64,000 nt of DNA. Origin: Pratylenchus scribneri (taxonomy: Eukaryota; Nematoda; Chromadorea; Rhabditida; Pratylenchidae). The number at the start of each line of letters is the position of its first letter. Position 1 is the first letter of the stretch. Both the position numbers and the translations under genes were made by a program. Positions 35,227-46,892 of this stretch are shown in pieces. Under the pieces are notes generated by a model. That model did no database searches. It had not been told where the DNA came from and worked only from the letters and a program-made list of their open reading frames with translations. The stretch spans positions 62,001-126,000 of the forward strand of contig JAQSEB010000047.1 of the NCBI GenBank assembly GCA_030063045.1, read 5' to 3'.

Positions 35227-37554
35227 ATGGAAAATTCAAATAATAATAATGAGGCTGGAAATGGAGACGAGGAAATGCCGCCTCTCGATGATATTATTGT
35301 GGAAGAGGAAAAGCAAAATGATGAAGGATTTGTGGCCGTGAAAAAGGTTAACTTAGATTTAGAAATTAATTTGATATATTTTTGGAGTGTTAATAATCTG
35401 TAGAATTAAAATTAATTAAAAATATTGTTGAATAATAAATATTTAATTTTATCTTTTTTTAATAAAAATTCCTACCATTCTCAAATATTTAAAAATTAAT
35501 TAATTTGTCAAATATAAAAATGATTTTTCCATTTAAAGAATGATCGAAAACGAAAATCGCAAGCCATGGATTTGGAGGAGGACCCAACAATGGCAGAAGA
35601 ACAATTCCCGGAAGGAAAAAGGGCCAAACCAAGTGCAGAAATCCGGAAAGTTTCGGTGCCCACGCATCGATACCAGCCATTGCGAAAAAATTGGCAAAAA
35701 ATTGTGGCACCGGTGGTCAATGAATTGAAATTGCAAATCAGGTAATTTAATTTTAAAATTATTCGAAATATTATTTAAATTTATTATGAAGATACAATTT
35801 GAAGACCCGCAATGTGGAAATTCGCTCCCCAGACGAGACCAATCCAAATCGGACATATTTGCAAAAAGCAGCCGATTTTGTGCACGCATTTCTCCTTGGA
35901 TTTGAATTGGACGATGCAATTTCACTCATTCGATTGGATCATTTGTTCATGGAAAGCTTCGAGATAAACGATGGTTAAATTTTTATTAAAATATAAAAGT
36001 CTAGTTAATTAACAATATTTTTTACAATTTGTCAATTAAAAATTGGCTAAAATAAATTTAAATCTAATTCAAATTCTTTAAATATTTTTTAAATTTTCGC
36101 AGTTAAAACTTTGCGTGGCGACCATTTGAGCCGAGCAATTGGTCGAATTGCGGGCAAGGATGGACGCGTCAAAATGACAATCGAGGTAGGAAAACAAAAT
36201 GATTTAATTTTTATAAAAACAAACAAAAAATATTTTATCTATTTTCATCATTTTCCATTTCAGAATGTGACAAAAACGCGAATTGTTTTGGCCAATGACA
36301 AAATCCATTTGCTTGGGGCATATAATAATTTGCAAGTGGCCCGCCGCACAATTTGCAGCCTCATTATGGGTAAATTTATTTATTAAATTGATTTATAATT
36401 GTAATTCTGATTTGTAATTGTAATTCTGATTTGCAATTGTAATTGTAAATTCTGATTTGCGATTGTAATTGTAAATTCTGATTTGCGATTGTAATTGTAA
36501 TTCTGATTTGCGATTGTAATTGTAAATTCTGATTTGCGATTGTAATTGTAAAATTCGGATTTGTAATTGTAAAATTCTGATTTGCGATTGTAATTGTAAA
36601 TTCTGATTTGCGATTGTAATTGTAAATTCTGATTTGCGATTGTAATTGTAAAATTCGGATTTGTAATTGTAAAATTCTGATTTGCGATTGTAATTGTAAA
36701 ATTCGGATTTGCGATTGTAATTCTGATTTGTAATTGTAATTGTAAAATTCTGATTTGTAATTGTAAAATTCTGATTTGCGATTGTAATTCTGATTTGTAA
36801 TTGTAATTGTAAAATTCTGATTTGTAATTGTAAAATTCTGATTTGCGATTGTAATTGTAAAATTCTGATTTGCGATTGTAATTCTGATTTGTAATTGTAA
36901 TTGTAAAATTCTGATTTGTAATTGTAAAATTCTGATTTGCGATTGTAATTCTGATTTGTAATTGTAATTGTAAAATTCGGATTTGCAATTGTAATTCTGA
37001 TTTGTAATTGTAATTGTAAAATTCGGATTTGCAATTGTAATTCTGATTTGTAATTGCAATTGTAATTCTGATTTGCGATTTTAATTGTAAATTCTGATTT
37101 GCGATTGTAATTGTAAAATTCTGATTTGTAATTGTAATTCTGATTTGCGATTGTAATTCTGATTTGCGATTGTAATTGTAAATTCTGATTTGCGATTGTA
37201 ATTCTGATTTGCGATTGTAATTGTAAATTCTGATTTGCGATTGTAATTGTAAAATTCGGATTTGCAATTGTAATTCTGATTTGTAATTGTAATTCTGATT
37301 TGCGATTGTAATTGTAAAATTCGGATTTGCAATTGTAATTCTGATTTGTAATTGTAATTCTGATTTGCGATTGTAATTGTAAATTTTGATTTGTAAATTA
37401 ATCCTCCTCCCCCACCTTAATCCGTTTATATCTCCCCAAAAAGGTCATTCCAATTCCAAATATTTAATCCCCCATTCATTTTTTAGGCACGCCCATCAAC
37501 AAAATCTACGGAAATCTTCGGAACCTGTCCAGTCGGTTGGCGGAACAACTTTGA
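35227..37554 (+). CDS. PNO1: PNO1/Dim2 KH-domain ribosome biogenesis factor
   Basis: 40S assembly factor that works with NOB1 at the 18S 3' end. Start 35227, stop 37552-37554. Conserved blocks: [71 protein letters not shown], then [39 protein letters not shown], and the final exon [22 protein letters not shown]. All match human PNO1 closely. The acidic N-terminus is poorly conserved, as usual. Most introns are 50-190 bp, but the last (36370-37486) is 1117 bp and is almost wholly satellite repeat. 160 bp after UTP13, same strand and same pathway, suggesting co-transcription. Confidence 0.94.
36396..37396. repeat. AT-rich satellite array 1, inside the last PNO1 intron
   Basis: About 1 kb of tandem units built from TTCTGATTTGCGATTG, TAATTGTAA and TTCTGATTTGTAATTG, roughly 17-27 bp per unit, with variants AAATTC, ATTCGG and GCAATTG. 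Same family as the arrays at 45.0 and 50.5 kb, oriented like the latter. Reading frames through it (up to 294 codons of Q/N/I/T/Y/S/K/R repeats on the minus strand) are artefacts of the periodicity. Confidence 0.95.
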
Positions 37555-38158
37555 ATGGAAAGGAAAGACGAATGGAATGGAATCGATAAATTGTACGATA
37601 AAAAACAATATTTTGGACTATTTCCATTGTTGTTTTGTTATTTTTATTAATCAATCTTATTGTTGGATGTTTTAAACAAAAAATTCTGCCCTTTTTTCAT
37701 TCATTTTTATTCAATTCAATGAAATGTAGAATAACAAGAAAAAGTTGTGGAAAATTGCAATGAAACAGAATGAAGTTTGTGATTGGGAAATAATTTGATG
37801 AGGCTAAAATATTCTAAAATATTCTCATGCAAATTTAATAAAATTATTATTATCAATATCCGGGGAATAACATGCACACAATATAAGGTGAAAATAATGA
37901 GAGAATAAAAATAATAACCGGCTTCGCTTTTCCTATTGGATTTGGAGATCTTTAGTTTGCAATTTACAAATTTTAATAATGAAATTGGGATGAAATTGTT
38001 CATAAATAGAAGTGGGGAATTTGGACGGATGGAAAACTTGATTTTTCTATAAAATATTGGCATGTTAGAGGAGAAAATGGCCTTGGGGGTATTTCAAACA
38101 AATCAAATTGTATCCAAATTGACAAAAAATTCCATAATGTTTGAAGTCACTCTAGTTT
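37555..38158. other. Convergent 3' region PNO1/mab-3-like
   Basis: AT-rich spacer holding both 3' UTRs. No further feature seen. Confidence 0.4.
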
Positions 38159-41100
38159 TCATTGGTTTTGTTGAATTGACATCAATGATTCTATGCTATG
38201 ATCCGAAGACTGGGAAGGCTTGTTTTGGTTGATTTGTTGCACAATGCTTTGCTGAATGGCAGCAATTAATGTTGGTGTGAGGCCAGCGAATGGGTTCCTT
38301 AAAATGTTCACATTAATGAGAAACTTTTTGGTTTTGTAGTTTGGATTTGGACTGATTAACATTTTGATAATTCAACGAATTTCCCTTCAATCAACTCACA
38401 TTATTTCCATAGGATTCTTTTCCAATACACCTCCTCCTCCCATTGTTGCGACCAATGATTCAATCAATTGGCTAAATTCTGCCATTCTAGTTGCTTGTTG
38501 TTGTTGTTGCTGATTGGCCAAAATGATCGCCTGTCGTGCAATTGCCATTTTCTCCATGTTTATGGCCGCCTCGAGGGACAATTGCGAAAATGGCGGAATG
38601 AGGGTCGACAATTCCATCGGAATAGCTGCATTTTGGGCGGCTGCCATTGTCGGTAACAAAGATGGCGGCGATTGAATAATCGGCGAAACTGTTGTTGAAG
38701 AATCGGAAGATGTTGCCGGAAAATGCAAAAATGGGAAACTTGGAGATGGAAGTATTGGGTGTTGGGGCGGCGTCGGAATGGCCGATGAAGCCAAGAAATA
38801 AGGTTGCTGCTGGGGACGATCAATTTGGGTTGATTGGACGCATGCCCTATTTTCCATTGTCATTGCCGGCTTTCGTTGTCGCTTTCGCCCCATTTGTGCC
38901 GCCTTTGTCTTTTTCCCATCTGCTGCACATTTTTGGCCAATTTGGGCGGAATTCAGTGACGGCGAATTGCACAATTGAATGGCATCAATTCCTTCCTCCA
39001 TCTGCTGATTAGTGCCTCCTTCACGTGCCTTCTTTTGTCTTCGACGAAGCTTTATTTGTGCGGCCATCAGTTCGCGCCGTTCCACAACAAGAACGCAGTT
39101 TTCACATTGGCATTGACGAAAAGGGCATAGAGACTAAATTAAAGAGGGAATTGAATATTTTCAAAAAGAATTATTGAGAAAATATCAAAGAAAAATGGAC
39201 TAATTTAGAGGAAATGTAAGGAAAGTGAGGGAAACTTTTTGCTGAGAAGCTTTTGTCCCCGAAAAGGATTAATAAAAATTATTTTTATTTGAAAAAATGG
39301 CTCCATTATTTTTCTTTATTTATAACCGCCTCACCTTTTTGTGGCCCCGCAATGCACTTTCCACTCCATGGGCATTGCAACGGGCACAATTTGGATTCCG
39401 TGGTTTTGGCCCATTTTGTGGCCCTTTCCCTCCTCCATTTTTGCCTTCGCCGGGTTTTCGTGTGCTCAACGCATTGTTCAATTTCCTTCTTCGCTCCACC
39501 ATATGGCATTCATTGCATTGGCAATCTCGATACCGGCAAAATGGCTTGTGGCCTTTTCGCGGGTGTTCCTGAAAAAAATTCAAGAAATGATTGAATTTCT
39601 GATTATATATTGACTAACTCGCTACTTTCCCTTCCCTCATTATCCTTCTATTTATTTACCCACCTCTTTATGGTTTAAGCATCGTTGGCAAAAATATTTC
39701 TTGTCCTTTTCTTCACCGCCCCAACAGCTACTTCCGGCTGAATCCGAGCCTAGACCATTTCCTGCAAGGCGAAGACCGTCCAAAGGTGGCATTGGCGTTG
39801 TAGTGCACGAAAGGACGTCGATTTCGGCATCAATTGATTGGACGGAGCCGGATGATTGGGGCGAAGTTGAGGCGGAAGTGAATGGCGATGAAACGGCAGC
39901 TGAAATTGAGTTGGAATTGAAATTATTTTTAGGGTAAATATTAAAGGGAAATGAAGATTTGCTTGATGAAAGAGAGGGGAAATCAGACAGTTGGCCCTCT
40001 TTGTTGGGCCTGTCTAGAAAAAGGCGTTTAATTGGGGCCCAAAAAGTGTAAACAAAAAGAGAAGGGGCCAAAAGGAGTTCCCCCAACTTTAATCCATCAA
40101 ATGTTCCCTCTAATCCATTCCCATTTCAATTGCAACATTCTCTTCAGTCAGATTATTTGCCCTTTTATTTTGACAGACATTTTTGCCAATTAAATTAATC
40201 CAATTATATTCTAATAATGAAGAATGAAGATACTTTAATCAATTAATCCAACTATCCCATCCATTCCAATTTTCATTTTGGCCAAAACACACAAAAATAT
40301 GCAAATCTTTAAAACAATTTCCCCACAGACCTCCTCAGTCCTCATACTCAATTCCTTCCTTCCTTTCCATTCCACCCATCAATTCATCTCTTCCTTCTTT
40401 TCATTTCCCCAAGCAAGGTTGCCTTTTTGTTCCCCCTTCCCTTCCCTTCCTTCCTTCCTCCTCAATTTCCCCTACAGTATACCCATTCTCCCTTCCTTCC
40501 ATTCCTCCTATCGGTTCAGGGAAAGGGGTAAACCCTAATGGGGAAGGGATTTTGTTGCAGAGGATAAAAAGTGCAAATTGGACCGGTGGGAATTTTTCGG
40601 ACAAATACAAAATTGGCCAATTGGGTGGTCTTCTAATCAGCATCAGCAGAGGTGTCTTTTATGGGAAAGTGGAATAGATACTTCCAAATAATTTCAGTTT
40701 AAACAAAAACTAATTCTTTATTTAGCTATCAAATTTTGGAATGAATGAAATAATTGCTTCGATTGATCAAATCTTTTTCATTGAATTCATTCATTGCCTT
40801 TTAATAATCTGAGCAAAAACCAAAAATTGCCTAGCCGATTTCTTCCACCAATCATTTCAATGAATTTTTGCCCAAAATATTATAAAGGCCCCACCCAATC
40901 TTAGGGCTCATTTTTCTTGAAAGGAACGATAGGGTTTTTTTTTGATTGGCGTAAAATTTGCACAACCATAAAAATACTCAAGAAAATGACTTTTGGGGGA
41001 GGAGGTGGGACATAAATCCACCCATTTGGGACAACCGCCAAAAAATAAAATATTTATATGCTCGAATGCTTGGAATGGGAATGGAATTGGTGAGAAAGAC

Positions 41101-41581
41101 ATATGGATGGATGGGGAACCAAATCGAAAGGATACGGTGGTGGAGAATTGAGAAGGGAAGTGGGAATGGGATACATATTTTCGGCGTTATAGGCGATTGG
41201 TGAACTGCAATTTACTAATTAATCCATTATATTATCCAATCCACTAAATCCAATTAATCACAAATCCCGAGACACTCTAATTAGTGGATTAAGGACATTT
41301 GCATTGGAGAACAATTTCTTATATCAAATTTAATCCAAAAACATGAAAAGTGGCAGATTAGATGGAATGCCTTATTTTTGGGAGAAGGGCAAAATTATGG
41401 CCCAAATTTATGTTATTTTATTGTCAAATTTGAACTCACTTTCATTGCCTCCTCCTCCTCCATTGTTCGCCATTTCCTCCTTGAATTTGGCAATTGAAGA
41501 AGTGGCAAAAATCGGCGATTGTTGATTTGTCATTCGAGTTGGCGGCATTGAGGGTGGCTCACATTTTTTAATGTCGATCAT
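38159..41581 (-). CDS. mab-3: mab-3-type transcription factor with two DM domains
   Basis: DM-domain (doublesex/mab-3) regulator of sexual differentiation. Five exons close exactly in phase: 41440-41581 (142), 39664-40013 (350), 39335-39568 (234), 38400-39133 (734), 38159-38297 (139) = 1599 bp, 532 residues. The first DM domain spans exons 2-3: KYFCQRCLNHKEEHPRKGHK PFCRYRDCQCNECHMVERRR KLNNAL. The second spans exons 3-4: NPNCARCNAHGVESALRGHK KSLCPFRQCQCENCVLVVER RELMAAQIKLRRRQKKAR. All zinc-binding Cys/His are present. Tandem DM domains and LMAAQIKLRR are hallmarks of nematode MAB-3; DMD-3 also has two, so the exact paralogue is not settled. The C-terminal part is Pro/Ser/Gln-rich and longer than in C. 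elegans MAB-3. Exon 1 (MIDIKKCEPPSMPPTR...) is separated by a 1.4-kb intron and is supported by its donor and phase. Upstream lies the cluster of GLI/TRA-1-type sites. Confidence 0.9.
40622..40630 (-). promoter_or_regulatory. GLI/TRA-1-type site in mab-3-like intron 1
   Basis: TGGGTGGTC on the plus strand, a perfect 9-mer match to the GLI-family consensus GACCACCCA, inside the 1.4-kb first intron. Confidence 0.6.
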
Positions 41582-42157
41582 TTTTGGTAGAATTGGGATT
41601 GATTTTGGATTGGGGTTACTTTTCTTTGCGGAAAATTGTTCGCCGGAATTTAAATGGGGGAAAAATGAATGAATGGAAAGAAAATGGAGGAAAATGCGGC
41701 TTTGGAATTTGAATGCGTTTTATAGGACATTTGATGAAATTGGGAATATTTGAGAGGGAAAGAATGGGGGAATATTGGATTGTTTAATGGAAATTCAGCG
41801 CAGAAAATGAAATGCAAAATTTAAATTGAAGGAAATATGCGAAAATGGCTGCTCCATCAAAGTTGGGCCAGCCAATTTATAGGCGCCGGATTGCGGGTTC
41901 AGGGCCACCCCTTTTGGCAGCTACAGCTTTTTTTTCCCGTGCCCAGCATTGAGACTTTGAGGGTGGCAGGCCGCGCCCCTCATTTGCCCTTTTGCCCCCT
42001 CCACTTTGGATGTGCTTTTGCCCGCCCCTTGGAGGGTGGCCTACGAAAATGTTGGAATGGGGAAGGGGGTCGAGACAAAAAACCCTTCCAAAATACAAAT
42101 GAGAATGAAGAATTGGCGGCGAAAAGGGCAAAAGGGGAACAACCACCGGCAATCGGC

Positions 42158-42760
42158 TGGCAGAATGGCTAGCCGGCCGGCTGGCTGCACTCTTCGCTTT
42201 TTTTGAGGGTTGCGAATGTCGAATGGGCGGCGAAATGGAGACGGCGAGGGCAGTCTACTGCCTTTTTCCCCTCATCCCCCACTCCACTTCCTCCCCATTT
42301 TTCGCCAATGCCCCGCCCAAAAAAGGACCACCCAAGGGGCCAAAAGAGGAGACTGGCTGCTTCACAAAAGGGACACAAAAAAAGGACCTCTCACCCCAAT
42401 GAAAAGGGCAATCAACCAGCAGAGAGAAAGAAAAGAAATATTATTTGGGCGCAAATGTTGCTGCCAGCCGGCCTCCCTTTCATTCCCATCCTGCCAGCTG
42501 CCATTCTTCCTCTCGCCATTCTTTCCCCTTTTTTATTGCTGCCAGCCTATTCTATTTTCCTCTTTTCAATTTCTCATTGCCTTCCATTTTTCGCCCAACC
42601 AATTTTCCGCCTCGCAGCAATTTTTAGCTGCCAGCCTCCCCCTCCCTCCATCCATCCATTCCCAACTCGCCCATTTTTTGTTCGCCAGCCATTCTCAATT
42701 CCCTGCGCCTTTTCATTCTCTTTCGGCCGGCTGCCCATTTCCATTTGCCTTCGTGTGTGG
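42158..42760. repeat. Cluster of CTGCCAGCC / GGCTGGCAG motifs
   Basis: Occurrences at about 42158 (GGCTGGCAG), 42460 (GCTGCCAGCCGGCC), 42537 (GCTGCCAGCC) and 42628 (AGCTGCCAGCC), with near-variants CTGCCAGCTGCC at about 42490 and CGGCCGGCTGCCC at about 42725. More copies lie at 44343 and 44376 and at 58008. Spacing is irregular, so this is a dispersed motif and not a satellite. Confidence 0.55.
42326..42334 (+). promoter_or_regulatory. GLI/TRA-1-type site, proximal upstream region of mab-3-like gene
   Basis: Perfect GACCACCCA, 745 bp upstream of the mab-3-like start codon, on the opposite strand to the gene. Confidence 0.55.
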
Positions 42761-42918
42761 CATTCGCAACACTAAAAGGGGAGGGGGAGGAGGCCGAAGA
42801 CCGGCTGGCTGGAAAAAAAGTGAGGAGGTAAAAATGGGAAAGAAGAGTCGAGAGCGTCGACCGATGATGGGCAAAAAAGTGGTTGGTGGAAGGGAATTGG
42901 GCCGGCGATGGATTGGAT

Positions 42919-42930
42919 GGGGGGGGGGGG
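42919..42930 (+). repeat. G12 homopolymer
   Basis: A run of twelve G in the gene-free region. Confidence 0.9.
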
Positions 42931-44146
42931 AATAGATTGGGCGATGGAAGGTCGAAAGTTGATTGGGAATTGGGGATGGGTTATTTGTTGGAATTGGTGG
43001 GCAATTTATGGGCCATAGAATGTTTTTGGGGTGGATGTTTTAAAGGGAAAATGGGGTGAAATGGTTTTGTGATTAGATGGAAAGAGGGAGGGAATCGGGA
43101 ATCGCTGATTGGAAGGAAAAATTGAGAGGGCCAAGAAAATGGACCAATCCGCCGAGGGCATTGGATGATTTTTGTATTGGGAGAAAAACAACAAAAAAAA
43201 CAATAATAAAATATGCATTATTTTTGGGTGGATCCATTTTACATAAATTTATTCATTCCTGGGAATGCCCTTTCCCCCCTTTTGGGTGGCCAAATTGACT
43301 GCATTTGTTTTTCCATATTTTCCTCTATTAAATATGCTAAAACAATGCAAAAACCCACCAAAATCCTTTATGGAAAAATGCTGAAAATGTGGGCAGACAA
43401 AATTGGAATAAAAAGAACTTTTTTGGCAGCAAATTTAAGCGGCTTAAAGGGAAGAAAAGGGAAGGAGGAAGTTAAAACGAAAATTCAATCCCCCTCCCTC
43501 AGCAGATTGGGTATCGGGATTATATTCGTGGCGAAGTCAATTCAATAAATCCTTTAAAATTGTACATTCATTAATTGATTCCATTAAATTAAATCCTTCA
43601 AAAGCCGAATTCATTGTACCGCCCAATTATGGATGTGTCGGGGTTAATGTTCGAATGTCAATTTTGGTGAATCTATGGGGATTAAAGTGCGAAGATCAAG
43701 GATGTGCGAAAGGTTGTTGCTCTCAAATTGTTGCGCAGCCTTCAAATTATTTATTATGGAGAGAATAATTCACAACCAAAATATGGAACCACAAAAAAGT
43801 AAGAAATATTTTTTTAGGTTATCAAAATGAAGAATGGATGAATGAATGAATGAATGAATATGGAGGAGGAGGAGGAGGAGGAGGAGAAGGTCGTTGTATG
43901 GTCGGTTGGTTGAAGGAAGAATTGGCGAAGATGAAAAAAATGGGAAGAAGGGGACCCGAAAGGAGGAAGAAGGAGTCGTTTGGAAGGAGAATGGATGGAG
44001 GAAAAAGTGTTGCGAAGGAAAAAAACCGCTCCTCCTCCATCGCCATCGGCGGCAGCACCAAATTCTCCCCAAGGGCCAGCCGCCTTCCCCCCAAGCAAAC
44101 ACGCGAGCGGGCAAAATGGATGGATGGAATGGGAATGGGAATGGGA

Positions 44147-44160
44147 GGGGGGGGGGGGGG
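44147..44160 (+). repeat. G14 homopolymer
   Basis: A run of fourteen G following GGGAATGGGAATGGGA, so the whole stretch is a strong G-quadruplex candidate. Confidence 0.9.
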
Positions 44161-44967
44161 ACCATCCATTCAGCCAGCCGGCCCCCTCAACCCGGACCAC
44201 ACAAATCGCAACAAACACAGGGGAGGGGCAAGGGGACAGCCGGCCGTGCTGGGCGCCGACGACCGACGAATGAGGAGGAAAAAAGGAGGAGGAAGAAGAA
44301 AAGGGATGTGATGTGAATGGGGGAAGAATTGGAGGGGCAAAAAAACAGCGGCTGGCAGCAACCGAAGCTGCTGCTGCCAGCCGCCCCTCAATCTTAGCAG
44401 CAGCCGAACTAAATAGAATGGAATGGAATTGGAGAATGGACCCCTTTCTTCCAACGAATTCCCCTTTTTCGCCTATCTTCGTTGCATCCCTTCATTCAAT
44501 CTTCTTCTTCTCATCATTCCCCTTCTTCCATTTGGCCTTGAGGGACCAAAAGCAAAAAAAAGTGGCGAAAAAACTACTCGTTTCTTCATTGCGCTTCTTT
44601 GTTGTGTATGAAATGAATGTTCATTTTATGGTTCGGGCCAAAAATCATTCAATGGTCTCTCGACCAATTTTTGAATGAGGAAAAATGGAAGAACATTTTG
44701 CCTGGGAATGGGAATCCATAAAAGGGAATCTGACCAAGAAATTGACATTTTTTGAAGAGGATTGACAAAAAAACGGCATTTGCGGTGATTTTTAATGGAA
44801 AATTTGAGGACCAAATTTTAGTTGAAAATATTCAAAGTGAATGATGCCTAAAGGGCAAATCAGCAGGTGATTTCACTTTTTTTAGTGATATGATATATAA
44901 TAGGGGAATCCCGGGGAATATTTGCCGGGTTTTTGATTGGTTTAAAATTTTTTGCTAAAATATCTCC

Positions 44968-46201
44968 TCAGAACAGGCGGAATTAAATTGGGGAAAATAG
45001 GCAGAAATCTCAATTACAATTACAAATCAGAATTACAATTACAATCGCAAATCAGAATTACAATTACAATCGCAAATCAGAATTACAATTAATCGCAAAT
45101 CAGAATTACAATTACAATCGCAAATCAGAATTACAATTACAATCGCAAATCAGAATTACAATTACAATCGCAAATCAGAATTACAATTAATCGCAAATCA
45201 GAATTACAATTAATCGCAAATCAGAATTACAATTAATCGCAAATCAGAATTACAATTACAATCGCAAATCAGAATTACAATTACAATTACAAATCAGAAT
45301 TACAATTACAATTACAAATCAGAATTACAATTAATCGCAAATCAGAATTACAATTAATCGCAAATCAGAATTACAATTACAATCGCAAATCAGAATTACA
45401 ATTACAATCGCAAATCAGAATTACAATTACAATCGCAAATCAGAATTACAATTAATCGCAAATCAGAATTACAATTAATCGCAAATCAGAATTACAATTA
45501 CAATCGCAAATCAGAATTACAATTACAATTACAAATCAGAATTACAATTACAATTACAAATCAGAATTACAATTACAATTACAAATCAGAATTACAATTA
45601 ATCGCAAATCAGAATTACAATTAATCGCAAATCAGAATTACAATTACAATCGCAAATCAGAATTACAATTACAATTACAAATCAGAATTACAATTACAAT
45701 TACAAATCAGAATTACAATTACAATTACAAATCAGAATTACAATTACAATCGCAAATCAGAATTACAATTACAATCGCAAATCAGAATTACAATTAATCG
45801 CAAATCAGAATTACAATTAATCGCAAATCAGAATTACAATTACAATCGCAAATCAGAATTACAATTAATCGCAAATCAGAATTACAATTAATCGCAAATC
45901 AGAATTACAATTACAATCGCAAATCAGAATTACAATTACAATTACAAATCAGAATTACAATTACAATTACAAATCAGAATTACAATTACAATTACAAATC
46001 AGAATTACAATTACAATTACAATTACAAATCAGAATTACAATTACAATCGCAAATCAGAATTACAATTACAATCGCAAATCAGAATTTACAATTACAATC
46101 GCAAATCAGAATTACAATTACAATCGCAAATCAGAATTACAATTACAATCGCAAATCAGAATTTACAATTACAATTACAAATCAGAACAGGCGGAATTAA
46201 A
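44968..46201. repeat. AT-rich satellite array 2, inverted, flanked by 20-bp direct repeats
   Basis: About 1.2 kb of units AATTACAATTACAATCGC and AAATCAGAATTACAATTAAT, the reverse complement of arrays 1 and 3. The array (about 45008-46187) is bordered by TCAGAACAGGCGGAATTAAA at 44968-44987 and again at 46182-46201. Variants alternate between TACAATCGC and TAATCGC units, giving a higher-order pattern. Confidence 0.95.
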
Positions 46202-46892
46202 ATCACAGAATTTTCTCTGGGTTTTTGTATCCGAATGTCGGGGTTTAGCATTTAAGAGATAGTATCCCTACCTTTTTATATCTTTATAAGAGAATAAAAA
46301 TAACCCTCAAGCATCAATTAAAATGTCACTGCTTGGCCAATAAGGGAAATTTGCATTTGTTTGTATTTTGATGAAATTTACAAAATTATATTTGATATTT
46401 TATAAAATATCAACACCTTTATAAAATATAATATCACGCCCCATTTTTAGCTGATTTTAATTTGCGTTTTCCGCCTCCACATTTTTTGCCATACGCAAAT
46501 TATTTAAATTTTTTAAACATTTGCGCTTTACGTAGAATTTTAAAATTTGACAAATTTTGACGGAAAGGGTGAATTGGATTTTGGGTACATGACGAAAAAT
46601 TATATTATGGCCTCATGCTGCATAATAATTCTTGGTAAATTTTAGGGAGGAGGGATTGGGTGGGGGCAGCTGGATGAATGGAAAAAAGGAGGAAAAAGTG
46701 CACGCGAAAAATGGCCAATTCTCGATGACTTGAGATATTTTATTTTATTAATAATGTTTCCATGCGATCATTTCTTATTGGGTAGCAAAAAAAAAGACCA
46801 AAAAATAAAAAGCAAAACCCCACAGAGGGAAGTTAAAAGGAACACATTCCGGACACGTGAAAAATTGGTGAAAATGATGGAATGGATGATGG

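Noticed and set aside
36376..37332. Long minus-strand ORFs (up to 294 codons) of Q/N/I/T/Y repeats
   Set aside because: They follow from the stop-free periodicity of the satellite, occur in several frames at once, and lie inside an intron.
42203..42935. Overlapping ORFs of 190 and 241 codons
   Set aside because: Low-complexity Pro/Phe/Ser composition from pyrimidine-rich DNA, two frames open together, no domain and no intron structure.
43770..44316. Group of ORFs of 95-153 codons on both strands
   Set aside because: Purine/pyrimidine-biased sequence with a G14 run leaves many frames open; no recognisable protein.
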